From NCBI GenBank assembly GCA_035638075.1, contig DASRAU010000035.1:1-40393 (forward strand): 40,393 nucleotides of DNA. Reading direction: 5' to 3'. A model generated the notes under the pieces. It saw only the letters and a program-made list of their open reading frames with translations. It had not been told where the DNA came from and searched no databases. Made by a program: the position numbers and the translations under genes. This DNA comes from DASRAU01 sp035638075 (GTDB taxonomy: Bacteria; Acidobacteriota; Polarisedimenticolia; Gp22-AA2). Shown here in pieces: positions 1 through 7,259 of this stretch. Numbering within the stretch: position 1 is the first letter of the stretch; each line of letters begins with the position of its first letter.

Positions 1-1
1 C

Positions 2-526
2 GTGACTTTGCCGGGGACCACCATCACCGTCATCGGAGACGGCCACAAGGCCTATGACCGTGCCGTGCGTGACCCTTCGCTCGGACGCGCCATCGTCCTC
101 GAGCGCCATCCGAACCCGGAGCGCGGTCCGAAGGGATCACCGCGAAGCGAAGCGGCCCGGCTGCGCGACGAGAAGCTCTTCCCGGTGGACCTGCTGCACA
201 AGATCCTGCGACATTCGCTGGCGCACCAGCGGCGCGAGACGATCGCCTTCGGCCGCCGGCTCAACGCGCTCATGGAACAGATGTTCCTGACCGCCGTGTG
301 GCGCAACTTCGTCAAGAAGAGAAGCGAGCGGGTCTCAAAAAGCGGCACCCCCGCCATGCACCTCGGCCTCACAAGCGAGCGCTGGCCCTGGTCCAGGGTC
401 TTCTCGCGGCGCCTGTTTCCCGCCCGCACTGCGACCCCGCCCCTCTGGGCGCACCTCTACCGGCGGCTCTGGACCACTCCTCTCTACAAGAACAACACCC
501 GACACCAATTGAAGCTGGCCTTTTAG
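2..526 (+). CDS. DDE-type transposase, C-terminal part (cut by window edge)
   Basis: This is the last ~174 codons of a transposase; the frame is already open at the window edge, so the GTG at position 2 is probably internal and the true start lies upstream. The protein opens with a short hydrophobic strand ending in an Asp (VIGDGHKAY), as expected around a catalytic Asp of a DDE enzyme. It continues through a basic stretch and a helical block (VDLLHKILRHSLAHQRRETIAF) to a Glu-containing helix, and ends in a conserved-looking tail (HQLKLAF, then TAG). I recall very similar tails in transposases of Acidobacteria and Planctomycetes, but I cannot assign an IS family. No terminal inverted repeat could be recognised in the 93 bases after the stop. 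Whether the element is intact cannot be judged from here. Confidence 0.7.
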   Translation: MTLPGTTITVIGDGHKAYDRAVRDPSLGRAIVLERHPNPERGPKGSPRSEAARLRDEKLFPVDLLHKILRHSLAHQRRETIAFGRRLNALMEQMFLTAVWRNFVKKRSERVSKSGTPAMHLGLTSERWPWSRVFSRRLFPARTATPPLWAHLYRRLWTTPLYKNNTRHQLKLAF

Positions 527-619
527 GCCGACTCAGGCGTCAGTTCGAGCCGCTTCTTCCGGTCTGCCGGGAATCCACATTCTCGGAGGCACGTTGAACG
601 GTGCTAATGTTCCCGCTCC

Positions 620-1315
620 ATGCGCCCGCGCCACGTCGAAAGGCATCGCACCGGACGCGTCGGCTGGCTGCGCGCCGCCGTCCTCGGCGCCAACGACGGC
701 ATCGTCTCGACGACGAGCCTGGTGGTCGGCGTGGCGGCCTCGGGCGCCGCGCGGCACGACGTCCTCGTCGCGGGCGCCGCCGGGCTCGTCGCCGGGGCGA
801 TGTCGATGGCGGCCGGCGAGTACGTCTCGGTCGGCTCGCAGAGAGACGTCGAGCAGGCCGAGATCGAGCGCGAGAAAGCCGAGCTTTTAGCCAGCCCGGA
901 AGCCGAGGAGACCGAGCTCGCCGGCATCTACGCCGAGCGCGGGCTCGAGGCGGGCCTGGCGCGCCAGGTGGCGCGCGGGCTGATGGCGCACGACGCCCTG
1001 GGCGCGCACGCCCGCGACGAGCTGGGGATCACCGAGGCGCTCACGGCGCGGCCGCTGCAGGCGGCGCTCGCATCCGCGGCATCGTTTGCGGTCGGCGCCG
1101 CGCTGCCGCTCATCGCGGCCGGGATGGCGCCGGACCAGCGATTGGGGATCGTCACCTCGGTGTCGACGCTTCTCTGCCTCGGGCTTCTCGGCGCGCTCGC
1201 GGCGCGGGCCGGCGGCGCGCCGATCCTGGCGGGCGCCGGACGCGTGCTGCTGTGGGGGGTGCTGGCGATGGCGGCGACCGCCGCGGTCGGGAGCCTGTTC
1301 CACACCTCGGCCTGA
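620..1315 (+). CDS. VIT1/CCC1-family Fe2+/Mn2+ transporter
   Basis: A 231-residue membrane protein of the VIT (vacuolar iron transporter/CCC1) family, which moves Fe2+ or Mn2+ across membranes. The family signature near the N terminus is clear: GANDGIVSTTSLVVGVAAS (about residues 23-41), then a second helix ending in AAGEYVSV. A charged cytoplasmic loop rich in Glu (about residues 75-130) follows; in this family it binds metal. Two or three more hydrophobic segments occupy residues 145-225. The length is normal for the family. The ATG at 620 has no convincing Shine-Dalgarno sequence. A TAnnnT box (TAATGT, 605-610) sits nine bases upstream, so the mRNA may be leaderless or nearly so. The gene stands alone between the transposase remnant and the signalling operon. 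Confidence 0.88.
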   Translation: MRPRHVERHRTGRVGWLRAAVLGANDGIVSTTSLVVGVAASGAARHDVLVAGAAGLVAGAMSMAAGEYVSVGSQRDVEQAEIEREKAELLASPEAEETELAGIYAERGLEAGLARQVARGLMAHDALGAHARDELGITEALTARPLQAALASAASFAVGAALPLIAAGMAPDQRLGIVTSVSTLLCLGLLGALAARAGGAPILAGAGRVLLWGVLAMAATAAVGSLFHTSA

Positions 1316-1427
1316 AGCCCGGCCGTTCCGGCGACTCCGCATTTCTACCGGTAGGCGGTCGCCGTTTGCATCCGCTAATCTGCACTCAGAAACCACCCAT
1401 GGGAAGGGTGATAGGATGCCTTTGTTC

Positions 1428-1442
1428 ATCGAACAGTTCGAT
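1428..1442. promoter_or_regulatory. 15-bp perfect inverted repeat upstream of cheB
   Basis: ATCGAAC-A-GTTCGAT is a perfect 7-bp inverted repeat around one base, about 42 bases before the cheB start. It has the size of an operator for a dimeric regulator, but no regulator is identifiable. A second short palindrome (CTACCGGTAG) lies at 1347-1356 in the same gap. Otherwise the 1316-1483 interval shows only weak -10-like boxes. Confidence 0.3.
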
Positions 1443-1483
1443 TGAGGCGCTCCGGACCCCGCTTTCCGCCGCGGAGAATGGAC

Positions 1484-2509
1484 ATGCACGACATCATCGT
1501 CGTGGGGGGCTCGGCCGGGGCGCTGGAAGGACTGACCGTCCTTCTGGAGGATATGCCGCAGACCCTCCGTGCTTCGGTCTGCGCCGTGCTGCACGCGTCG
1601 GAGTCGGGTCTCGCCTTCCTTCCCAGCCTGCTGCAGCGCCGCACCCGGATGAAGATCCGCATCGCCGCGGACGGCGATCCGGTGCGCCGGGGCACGGTGT
1701 TCCTTCCCCCTCCCGATCACCACCTGCTGCTGCGACCGGGGCGGACGATCGTCAACCGCGGGCCGAAGCAGAACCGGTTCCGTCCGGCGATCGATCCGCT
1801 GTTCGTCTCGGCGGCCGCCGCCTACGGCCCGCGGGTGGTCGGGGTCCTGCTGTCCGGACTGCTCGACGACGGGGTGCACGGGTTGGCGGACATCCAGAAA
1901 AATGGCGGCGTCACGGTGGTGCAGCATCCCGAGGACGCCCCGATTCCGATCCTGCCCGAGAACGCCCTGCGGGCGATGCGCATCGATCACGTCGTGCCGG
2001 CGGTCCGAATGGGACAGCTCCTGCAGGAGCTCAGCCGCACCCCTTCGAGGAAGGCCGCCGCGGGCCGCAAGCATCGGACGGCGGAGCGGGAGACCCGCCT
2101 GCTGGGGCCGGGTCCGACGCGCATCCCCAGGTCCTCTCCTTCCCCCTTCACGTGCCCGGAGTGCGATGGGGCGCTGTGGATGACGAGCGAGGCTCCCGCG
2201 ATGCTCCGCTGCCACGTCGGCCACGCCTTCACCCCGTCTTCCCTGCTCGCCGGGCAGCGGGAGGTCGGCGACCAGCGCCTGTGGGGGGCGGTCCGCTCGC
2301 TCGAGGAGCAGGCGGAGATGCACCGCCGCTTCGTGCCGGCCGGCGCCCCGGCGGCGCGGCGGCAGGATTTCCGGCGGCACGCCGAAGCGCTGGAGCGCCG
2401 GGCGCTGGTCCTGCGGCGCATCCTGGTCGAGGCTTCCCCGGGCCCGCGTCATGCCGCGAAGCCGCGGCCGCACCACACCCGGCGTGCCGCGGGCCGGCGC
2501 GCGAGCTGA
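1484..2509 (+). CDS. Stand-alone CheB-type methylesterase with C-terminal zinc-ribbon-like domain
   Basis: A CheB-like protein-glutamate methylesterase/deamidase of about 341 residues that lacks the usual N-terminal receiver. The esterase domain starts at once: GGSAGALEG carries the nucleophilic Ser, AVLHASESG the His, and LLSGLLDDGVHGL the Asp of the triad. After a basic linker (about residues 185-215) comes a cysteine motif, CPECDG followed ~20 residues later by RCHVGHAF. It reads as a small zinc ribbon known from other orphan CheB proteins. The C terminus is helical and Arg/His-rich. An SD-like GGAGA at 1473-1477 is 6-7 bases before the ATG at 1484; the in-frame ATG at 1478 lies too close to it. 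Genes downstream on the same strand are all signalling proteins. No CheA, CheW or chemoreceptor is present, so the substrate is unknown. Confidence 0.82.
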   Translation: MHDIIVVGGSAGALEGLTVLLEDMPQTLRASVCAVLHASESGLAFLPSLLQRRTRMKIRIAADGDPVRRGTVFLPPPDHHLLLRPGRTIVNRGPKQNRFRPAIDPLFVSAAAAYGPRVVGVLLSGLLDDGVHGLADIQKNGGVTVVQHPEDAPIPILPENALRAMRIDHVVPAVRMGQLLQELSRTPSRKAAAGRKHRTAERETRLLGPGPTRIPRSSPSPFTCPECDGALWMTSEAPAMLRCHVGHAFTPSSLLAGQREVGDQRLWGAVRSLEEQAEMHRRFVPAGAPAARRQDFRRHAEALERRALVLRRILVEASPGPRHAAKPRPHHTRRAAGRRAS

Positions 2510-2518
2510 GGCGAGACG

Positions 2519-5500
2519 ATGCCGAAGAGGTCCACGAAGAAGAAGGGGCGCACCGCCACGGCGAAGCCCGCGTTGCCGCGGGGCGAGCGGCGTCCGGCCG
2601 GAAACGGCCTGGTCGTCGTCGGCGTCGGCGCCTCGGCGGGCGGGCTCGAGGCCTTCACCCAGCTCCTCGAGGGACTGCCGGACGACACCGGCATGGCCTT
2701 CGTCCTGGTGCAGCATCTCGCCCCCAGGCACGACAGCGCGCTCGTCTCCCTGCTCGGACCGGCCACCGGAATGAAGGTGGAGGAGGTGCACGAGGGGACG
2801 CGGATGCAGGCGAACCACGTCTATGTCATCCCCCCCAACTCGCAGATGGAGGTGGACGGCGGCAGGCTGCACCTGAAGCCGCGTCCGGCCGGCCCGGCGC
2901 AGCACAATCCGATCGACCACTTCTTCCGCTCCCTGGCCGAGGCCCTCGGCAACCGGGCCATCGGCGTCGTTTTGTCGGGCACGGCCTCCGACGGGGCCGT
3001 CGGGCTGCGGGAGATCAAGGCGGCCGGGGGGATCGCCATCGCCCAGGATCCGTCCACCGCCGCCTACGGCGGAATGCCGCATGCCGCGGTCGCCACCGGG
3101 GTGGTCGATCTCGTGCTGCCGGTGAAGGAGATCGCCCGCTACCTGGTGGAGTTCCCGGATCATCCCTATGCCGCTCCACCTCCTTCATCAAAGGAGGAGG
3201 AGGAGGAGGAGGAGCGTCGCGCCGCCGGGATGGCGGCGAACGACGCCCAGCTGCAGAAGATCTTCACCTTGCTGCGCAACGCCAAGGGGGTCGATTTCTC
3301 GCTCTACAAGCCGCCGACCATCCAGCGGCGCATCCAGCGCCGCATGGCGCTCCACAAGCTCCAGGAGATCGACCGCTACATCGGCTACCTCAGGGACACG
3401 CCGGCCGAGGTGGACGCGCTGTACCACGACATCCTCATCCAGGTGACCCACTTCTTCCGCGAGCCGGAGGCCCTCAACTCGGTCGTCAAGGAGGTCTTCC
3501 CGCGGCTTCTGCGGGGGCGCCCCGCCGACACGGCGCTGCGCATCTGGATCCCCGGGTGCGCCACCGGGGAGGAGGTCTACTCGGTGGCGATCCTGCTGCT
3601 CGAGACGCTCGAAACCGACACGCCGGCCCTGCCGATCCAGATCTTCGGCACCGACGTCAGCGAAGCGGCGGTCGACTACGCCCGCAACGGCGTCTACCCC
3701 GAGGCGATCCGCGAGCACGTCTCCCCCGAGCGGCTGCGCAAGTTCTTCACCCACGCGGACGGGACCTACCGCATCACCAAGAGGGTGCGCGAGCTGTGCG
3801 TCTTCGCGCGCCAGGACCTGTCGCGCGATCCCCCGTTTTCGCGCCTCGACCTGGTGGTCTGCCGCAACGTCCTGATCTATCTCGGGGCGCCTTTGCAGAA
3901 ACGCCTGATGAACGTCTTCCATTACGCCATCAAGCCGACCGGCTTCCTGGTGCTGGGGAAGGCCGAGACGGTGGGCCTCGCGAGCGACATCTTCACCGCC
4001 CTCGACAAAAAGCAGCGCATCTACGTGCGCCGCGCCCAGGAGATGTCCCCGACCAGCCTGTTCAGCTCCGACCTGGAGCGGCACCGGATCGCCCCGGGCG
4101 GGCGCAAGCCCACGGTGCCGGAGCGCCACGAGCAGAGCGTCATCGGCCAGGCGAACCAGTACCTCCTGGAGCACTACACGCCCCCCGGCGTGCTGGTGGA
4201 CGGCAACCTGCACATCCTGCAGTTCCGCGGCCAGACCGGCGCGTATCTCGAGCCCGCCCCCGGCAGCGCCAGCCTCAACCTCCTGAAGATGGCGCGCGAG
4301 GGGCTCATCTACGGCCTGCGGACCGCCCTGCACACGGCGCGCAAGCGCGGCCAGCCCGTCTCCAAGGAAGGGCTGCGCGTCCGCTCCGACGGCGCCTACC
4401 GGACCGTGGACCTCGAGGTCACGCCGATCGGCGGAGGCGGCCGGGACACGCATTTCCTGATCGTCTTCCACGACAAGGACGCAAGCGACCGCAAGGTCCA
4501 GGCCAGGAGCGCCGCGGCGCCGCAGCGGCGCACCGCGCGGGAGGAGCGCGAGGACGGCCGCGTCGCCCGGCTGCAGCAGGAGCTGGCGGCCAGCCGCGAC
4601 TATCTCCAGAGCATGATCCAGGACCTCGAGGCCGCCAACGAAGAGCTGCAGTCGGCCAACGAGGAGGTGCTGTCGAGCAACGAGGAGCTGCAGAGCACGA
4701 ACGAGGAGCTCGACACCGCCAAGGAAGAGCTGCAGTCGATCAACGAGGAGCTCAACACCGTCAACGAGGAGCTGCACGCGCGCAACGACGAGCTGAGCCG
4801 GGTGAACAGCGACCTGATCAACCTGCTCGGCAACGTGCAGATCGCCATCGTGATGATCAACTCGGAGCTGCGGGTGCGCCGCTACACGCCGATGGCCGAG
4901 AGGATGTTCAACCTCATCCCGGGCGATCTCGGCCGGCCGATCGGCAACATCTCCCCGGCGTTCGAGGGCCCCAGCCTGCACGACCTGATCACCGAGGTGG
5001 TCGACACCGTGAACAGCCGGTCGGTGGACGTGCGCGACCGCGACGGGCACTGGTTCACTCTCACGGTCCGCCCCTACAAGAACGCCGCCAACCAGATCGA
5101 CGGGGCGGTGATGGTGCTGTACGACATCGACGCCGTGCGGCGGGAAGAGTCCCGGACCCGCTTCCACCGCGAGCTGGCGAAAAGCGCCCTGAACCTGGCG
5201 CCGGAGCCGGTGCTGATCGTCGACGCCGATCTCCGGGTCAAGGGGATCAATCGCGCCTACGCCCGGCGGTTCCAGCTGAGCGACGACGAGGCGGCGGGGC
5301 TGCCGATCGCCGAGCTGCCGGGAGGCCCGTGGAACACCGAGGAGGTCACGGCCGCGCTGCGCGATCTCCTGGAGCAGGCGGAGGGTTCGGCCGAGCTCCC
5401 GATCCCGGCCGACGGCGGAGTGGGCCGCACCACCCGGGTGACGGCGCGCCGCATCGCGGGCGAAGACGGGCGCGGCGCCATCGTCGTCGTGCTCACCGAC

Positions 5501-5569
5501 GGCGACGACGGCGGCGGCGGGAACGGCCGGAAGCGCGCGGCGGAGGGGCGTCGTGTCCCGGCGCGCTGA
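2519..5569 (+). CDS. CheB-CheR-PAS fusion signalling protein
   Basis: A 1016-residue fusion of methylesterase and methyltransferase. Residues ~30-215 are CheB-like (GVGASAGGLEAF Ser, VQHLAP His, LSGTASDGAVG Asp). A run of seven Glu follows at ~226-232. Residues ~245-490 are CheR: an N-terminal helical domain, the SAM-binding motif PGCATGEE and the CRNVLIYL motif. A ~75-residue coiled coil (about 690-765) is built from repeated NEEL units, as is typical of this family. Two PAS-like domains follow (about 775-870 and 885-1000). The ATG has an SD-like GAGG 7 bases upstream, and the gene starts 9 bases after the upstream cheB stop. The family is known to be linked to hybrid kinases rather than to classical chemotaxis, which fits the two kinase genes downstream. 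The stop overlaps the next gene by 17 bases. Confidence 0.92.
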   Translation: MPKRSTKKKGRTATAKPALPRGERRPAGNGLVVVGVGASAGGLEAFTQLLEGLPDDTGMAFVLVQHLAPRHDSALVSLLGPATGMKVEEVHEGTRMQANHVYVIPPNSQMEVDGGRLHLKPRPAGPAQHNPIDHFFRSLAEALGNRAIGVVLSGTASDGAVGLREIKAAGGIAIAQDPSTAAYGGMPHAAVATGVVDLVLPVKEIARYLVEFPDHPYAAPPPSSKEEEEEEERRAAGMAANDAQLQKIFTLLRNAKGVDFSLYKPPTIQRRIQRRMALHKLQEIDRYIGYLRDTPAEVDALYHDILIQVTHFFREPEALNSVVKEVFPRLLRGRPADTALRIWIPGCATGEEVYSVAILLLETLETDTPALPIQIFGTDVSEAAVDYARNGVYPEAIREHVSPERLRKFFTHADGTYRITKRVRELCVFARQDLSRDPPFSRLDLVVCRNVLIYLGAPLQKRLMNVFHYAIKPTGFLVLGKAETVGLASDIFTALDKKQRIYVRRAQEMSPTSLFSSDLERHRIAPGGRKPTVPERHEQSVIGQANQYLLEHYTPPGVLVDGNLHILQFRGQTGAYLEPAPGSASLNLLKMAREGLIYGLRTALHTARKRGQPVSKEGLRVRSDGAYRTVDLEVTPIGGGGRDTHFLIVFHDKDASDRKVQARSAAAPQRRTAREEREDGRVARLQQELAASRDYLQSMIQDLEAANEELQSANEEVLSSNEELQSTNEELDTAKEELQSINEELNTVNEELHARNDELSRVNSDLINLLGNVQIAIVMINSELRVRRYTPMAERMFNLIPGDLGRPIGNISPAFEGPSLHDLITEVVDTVNSRSVDVRDRDGHWFTLTVRPYKNAANQIDGAVMVLYDIDAVRREESRTRFHRELAKSALNLAPEPVLIVDADLRVKGINRAYARRFQLSDDEAAGLPIAELPGGPWNTEEVTAALRDLLEQAEGSAELPIPADGGVGRTTRVTARRIAGEDGRGAIVVVLTDGDDGGGGNGRKRAAEGRRVPAR
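3194..3214 (+). repeat. (GAG)7 trinucleotide run encoding a poly-Glu linker
   Basis: Seven consecutive GAG codons give seven Glu between the CheB and CheR domains of the fusion protein. An uninterrupted single-codon run is unusual and could slip in replication by whole codons without breaking the frame. Confidence 0.9.
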
Positions 5570-7259
5570 GAAGCCGCGGCGACCCCCGCGCCGGCCCGCG
5601 CCGCCGGAGCAGGACGTGGCGGCCCTGCGCCACTCCACCCGGGAGCACGGGGCGCGCCTGCTTGACGCGCTGGAATCCAGCCGCGCCTCCTACCTGACGG
5701 TGTTCGATCTCTCCCCCATCGGCTACGCGGTGATGGACGAGAACGGCCGGCTGGAGTCGATCAACCTGATGCTCGCCGGCATGCTGGGGCAGCTGCGCGC
5801 CTACATGGTCGGTCTGCCGTTCCTCCTGTCGGTGGCGAACGAGCACCGCGCGCGCTTCCTGCAGTACCTGCAGGAGTGCCGGGAAGCCGGGAGCGAAGGG
5901 AAGTGGTGCGAGCTGCACCTGCTCGGCAGCGCCGCCGTCGGCACCATCCCGGTGCGGCTCATCACCCGGCGCATCAAGACCCCCGGCGGCAACACCCGGC
6001 TGCTGATGGCCGCCGTCGACCAGAGCAAGCACGAGCGCGCCATCGCCGAGCTCGAGGAGAACGGGCGCCGGCTGCACCTGCTGACCAAGGAGCTGGAGGC
6101 GCGCTCCCACGAGGCGGAGGAGGCCTCGGCGCGCCTGCGCGGCATGGCGCGCGAGGTCAACCGGGCGGAGCAGCGCGAGCGGCAGCGCATTGCCCGCCTG
6201 CTGCACGACGACCTGCAGCAGCTCCTGGTGTCGGCGAAGATGCGCATGCGCCTGTTGCAGACCGGAAGCGGCAACGGCCGCGGCCTGGACGAGGTCACCG
6301 ACCTCATCGACGCGGCGATCAACTCGTCGCGGCTGCTGACCTCGCAGATCAGTCCGCCGCTCCTGGAGGACGCCGGGCTCGAGGCGGGGCTGCGCTGGCT
6401 CGTCCGCTTCATGCAGGACCATCACAAGCTCGCGGTGGACCTGGAGGTGAACCTGGGGTCCGAGCCGATGGACCTCAGCGACCGGGATTTCCTCTTCCAG
6501 GCGGCCCGCGAGCTCCTGCTCAACATCGTCAAGCACGCCAACGTCCGGTCGGCCCGCGTCCGGGCCTCCGCGCGTCATCGGCGGGCGGTTCTGGAGGTCA
6601 TCGACCAGGGGATCGGCTTCGATCCGGACGTGGTCAAAGGCGACGGCCAGGAGATGGGGCTGCGCACCCTCTGGGAGCGGGTGCGGCTCCTCGGCGGCAC
6701 ACTCGTCGTGGACACGCACCCCGGGGAGGGTTCCCGCATCCGGCTGAACCTGCCGCTCGACGAGGCCGATGCATCCGGCGAGAAGAAGAAGAAGAAGAAG
6801 AAGAAGGAACTGCCCACGCCGGTGCGCCAGTTGGCGGCGGCCGGCGCCTCGGAGCGGGTGCGCGTCCTCATCGCGGACGACCACCGCGTGGTGCGCGAGG
6901 GGCTGCAGAGCCTTTTGAACCGGGAGGACTGGCTGGAGATCGTCGGCCAGGCAGCGGACGGCCGGCAGGCGGTGCTGATGACCCGCGAGCTCGATCCCGA
7001 CGTGGTGATCATGGACATCTCGATGCCGGAGCTGAACGGCATCGAGGCGACCCGCATCATCACCGGCGAGAACCCGCACGCCAAGATCATCGCCCTGTCG
7101 ATGCACCAGCAGGAGGAGATGGCTTCCGCCATGCTGGCGGCCGGCGCCAAGCGCTACTTCACCAAGGGGGGGCCGACGGAGGACCTGGTGCAGGCGGTGC
7201 GCGAGCTGGGGGCCGCGGCCGCCGCGGACGGGAACCGCACCGCGCGCCGGCCCGCATGA
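5553..7259 (+). CDS. Hybrid sensor: PAS, HisKA_3 histidine kinase, C-terminal NarL-type receiver
   Basis: A 568-residue soluble hybrid kinase. Residues ~40-165 form a PAS-like sensor (LSPIGYAVMDENGRLESIN), then a coiled coil. The NarX/UhpB-type dimerisation domain has its phospho-acceptor His at ~218 (RLLHDDLQQLL). The ATPase domain (about 285-408) shows LLNIVKHA and IDQGIGFD. A run of eight Lys (411-418) leads to a receiver (about 434-550) with IADDHRVV, the acceptor Asp at ~488 (IMDISMP) and a late FTKG Lys. This receiver resembles those of NarL-type regulators, but the protein ends without a DNA-binding helix-turn-helix. The GTG at 5553 overlaps the upstream gene by 17 bases, and the stop shares ATGA with the next gene. 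It probably works with the CheB-CheR-PAS protein. No membrane segment is visible. Confidence 0.9.
   Translation: MSRRAEKPRRPPRRPAPPEQDVAALRHSTREHGARLLDALESSRASYLTVFDLSPIGYAVMDENGRLESINLMLAGMLGQLRAYMVGLPFLLSVANEHRARFLQYLQECREAGSEGKWCELHLLGSAAVGTIPVRLITRRIKTPGGNTRLLMAAVDQSKHERAIAELEENGRRLHLLTKELEARSHEAEEASARLRGMAREVNRAEQRERQRIARLLHDDLQQLLVSAKMRMRLLQTGSGNGRGLDEVTDLIDAAINSSRLLTSQISPPLLEDAGLEAGLRWLVRFMQDHHKLAVDLEVNLGSEPMDLSDRDFLFQAARELLLNIVKHANVRSARVRASARHRRAVLEVIDQGIGFDPDVVKGDGQEMGLRTLWERVRLLGGTLVVDTHPGEGSRIRLNLPLDEADASGEKKKKKKKKELPTPVRQLAAAGASERVRVLIADDHRVVREGLQSLLNREDWLEIVGQAADGRQAVLMTRELDPDVVIMDISMPELNGIEATRIITGENPHAKIIALSMHQQEEMASAMLAAGAKRYFTKGGPTEDLVQAVRELGAAAAADGNRTARRPA
6783..6806 (+). repeat. 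(AAG)8 trinucleotide run encoding a poly-Lys linker
   Basis: Eight consecutive AAG codons encode eight Lys between the ATPase and receiver domains of the hybrid kinase. It mirrors the (GAG)7 run in the neighbouring gene, which encodes the opposite charge. Confidence 0.9.

Noticed and set aside
527..619. Terminal inverted repeat or target-site duplication of the transposable element
   Set aside because: The left end lies outside the window, so no matching repeat can be identified for comparison.
1428..1442. LexA/SOS-box reading of the inverted repeat
   Set aside because: The half-sites GAAC and GTTC are separated by one base instead of the four needed for a Gram-positive-type SOS box, and no SOS gene follows.
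1416..1445. A 9-codon open frame that might be a leader peptide before cheB
   Set aside because: It has only a weak AGGG nine bases upstream, no attenuator-like hairpins, and no codon bias pointing to a regulatory amino acid.
3194..3214. Codon run as part of a CRISPR or satellite array
   Set aside because: It is a pure in-frame trinucleotide run inside one coding sequence, with no spacers and no cas genes.
601..5697. A 1698-codon plus-strand frame across the VIT, CheB and CheB-CheR genes
   Set aside because: It is out of frame with three well-supported genes and its composition is typical of a GC shadow.
5876..7255. Upstream extension of the DUF4118 hybrid kinase frame by 460 codons
   Set aside because: The extension is out of frame with the conserved kinase-receiver gene and encodes no domain. 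The ATGA start at 7256 opens a proper membrane domain.
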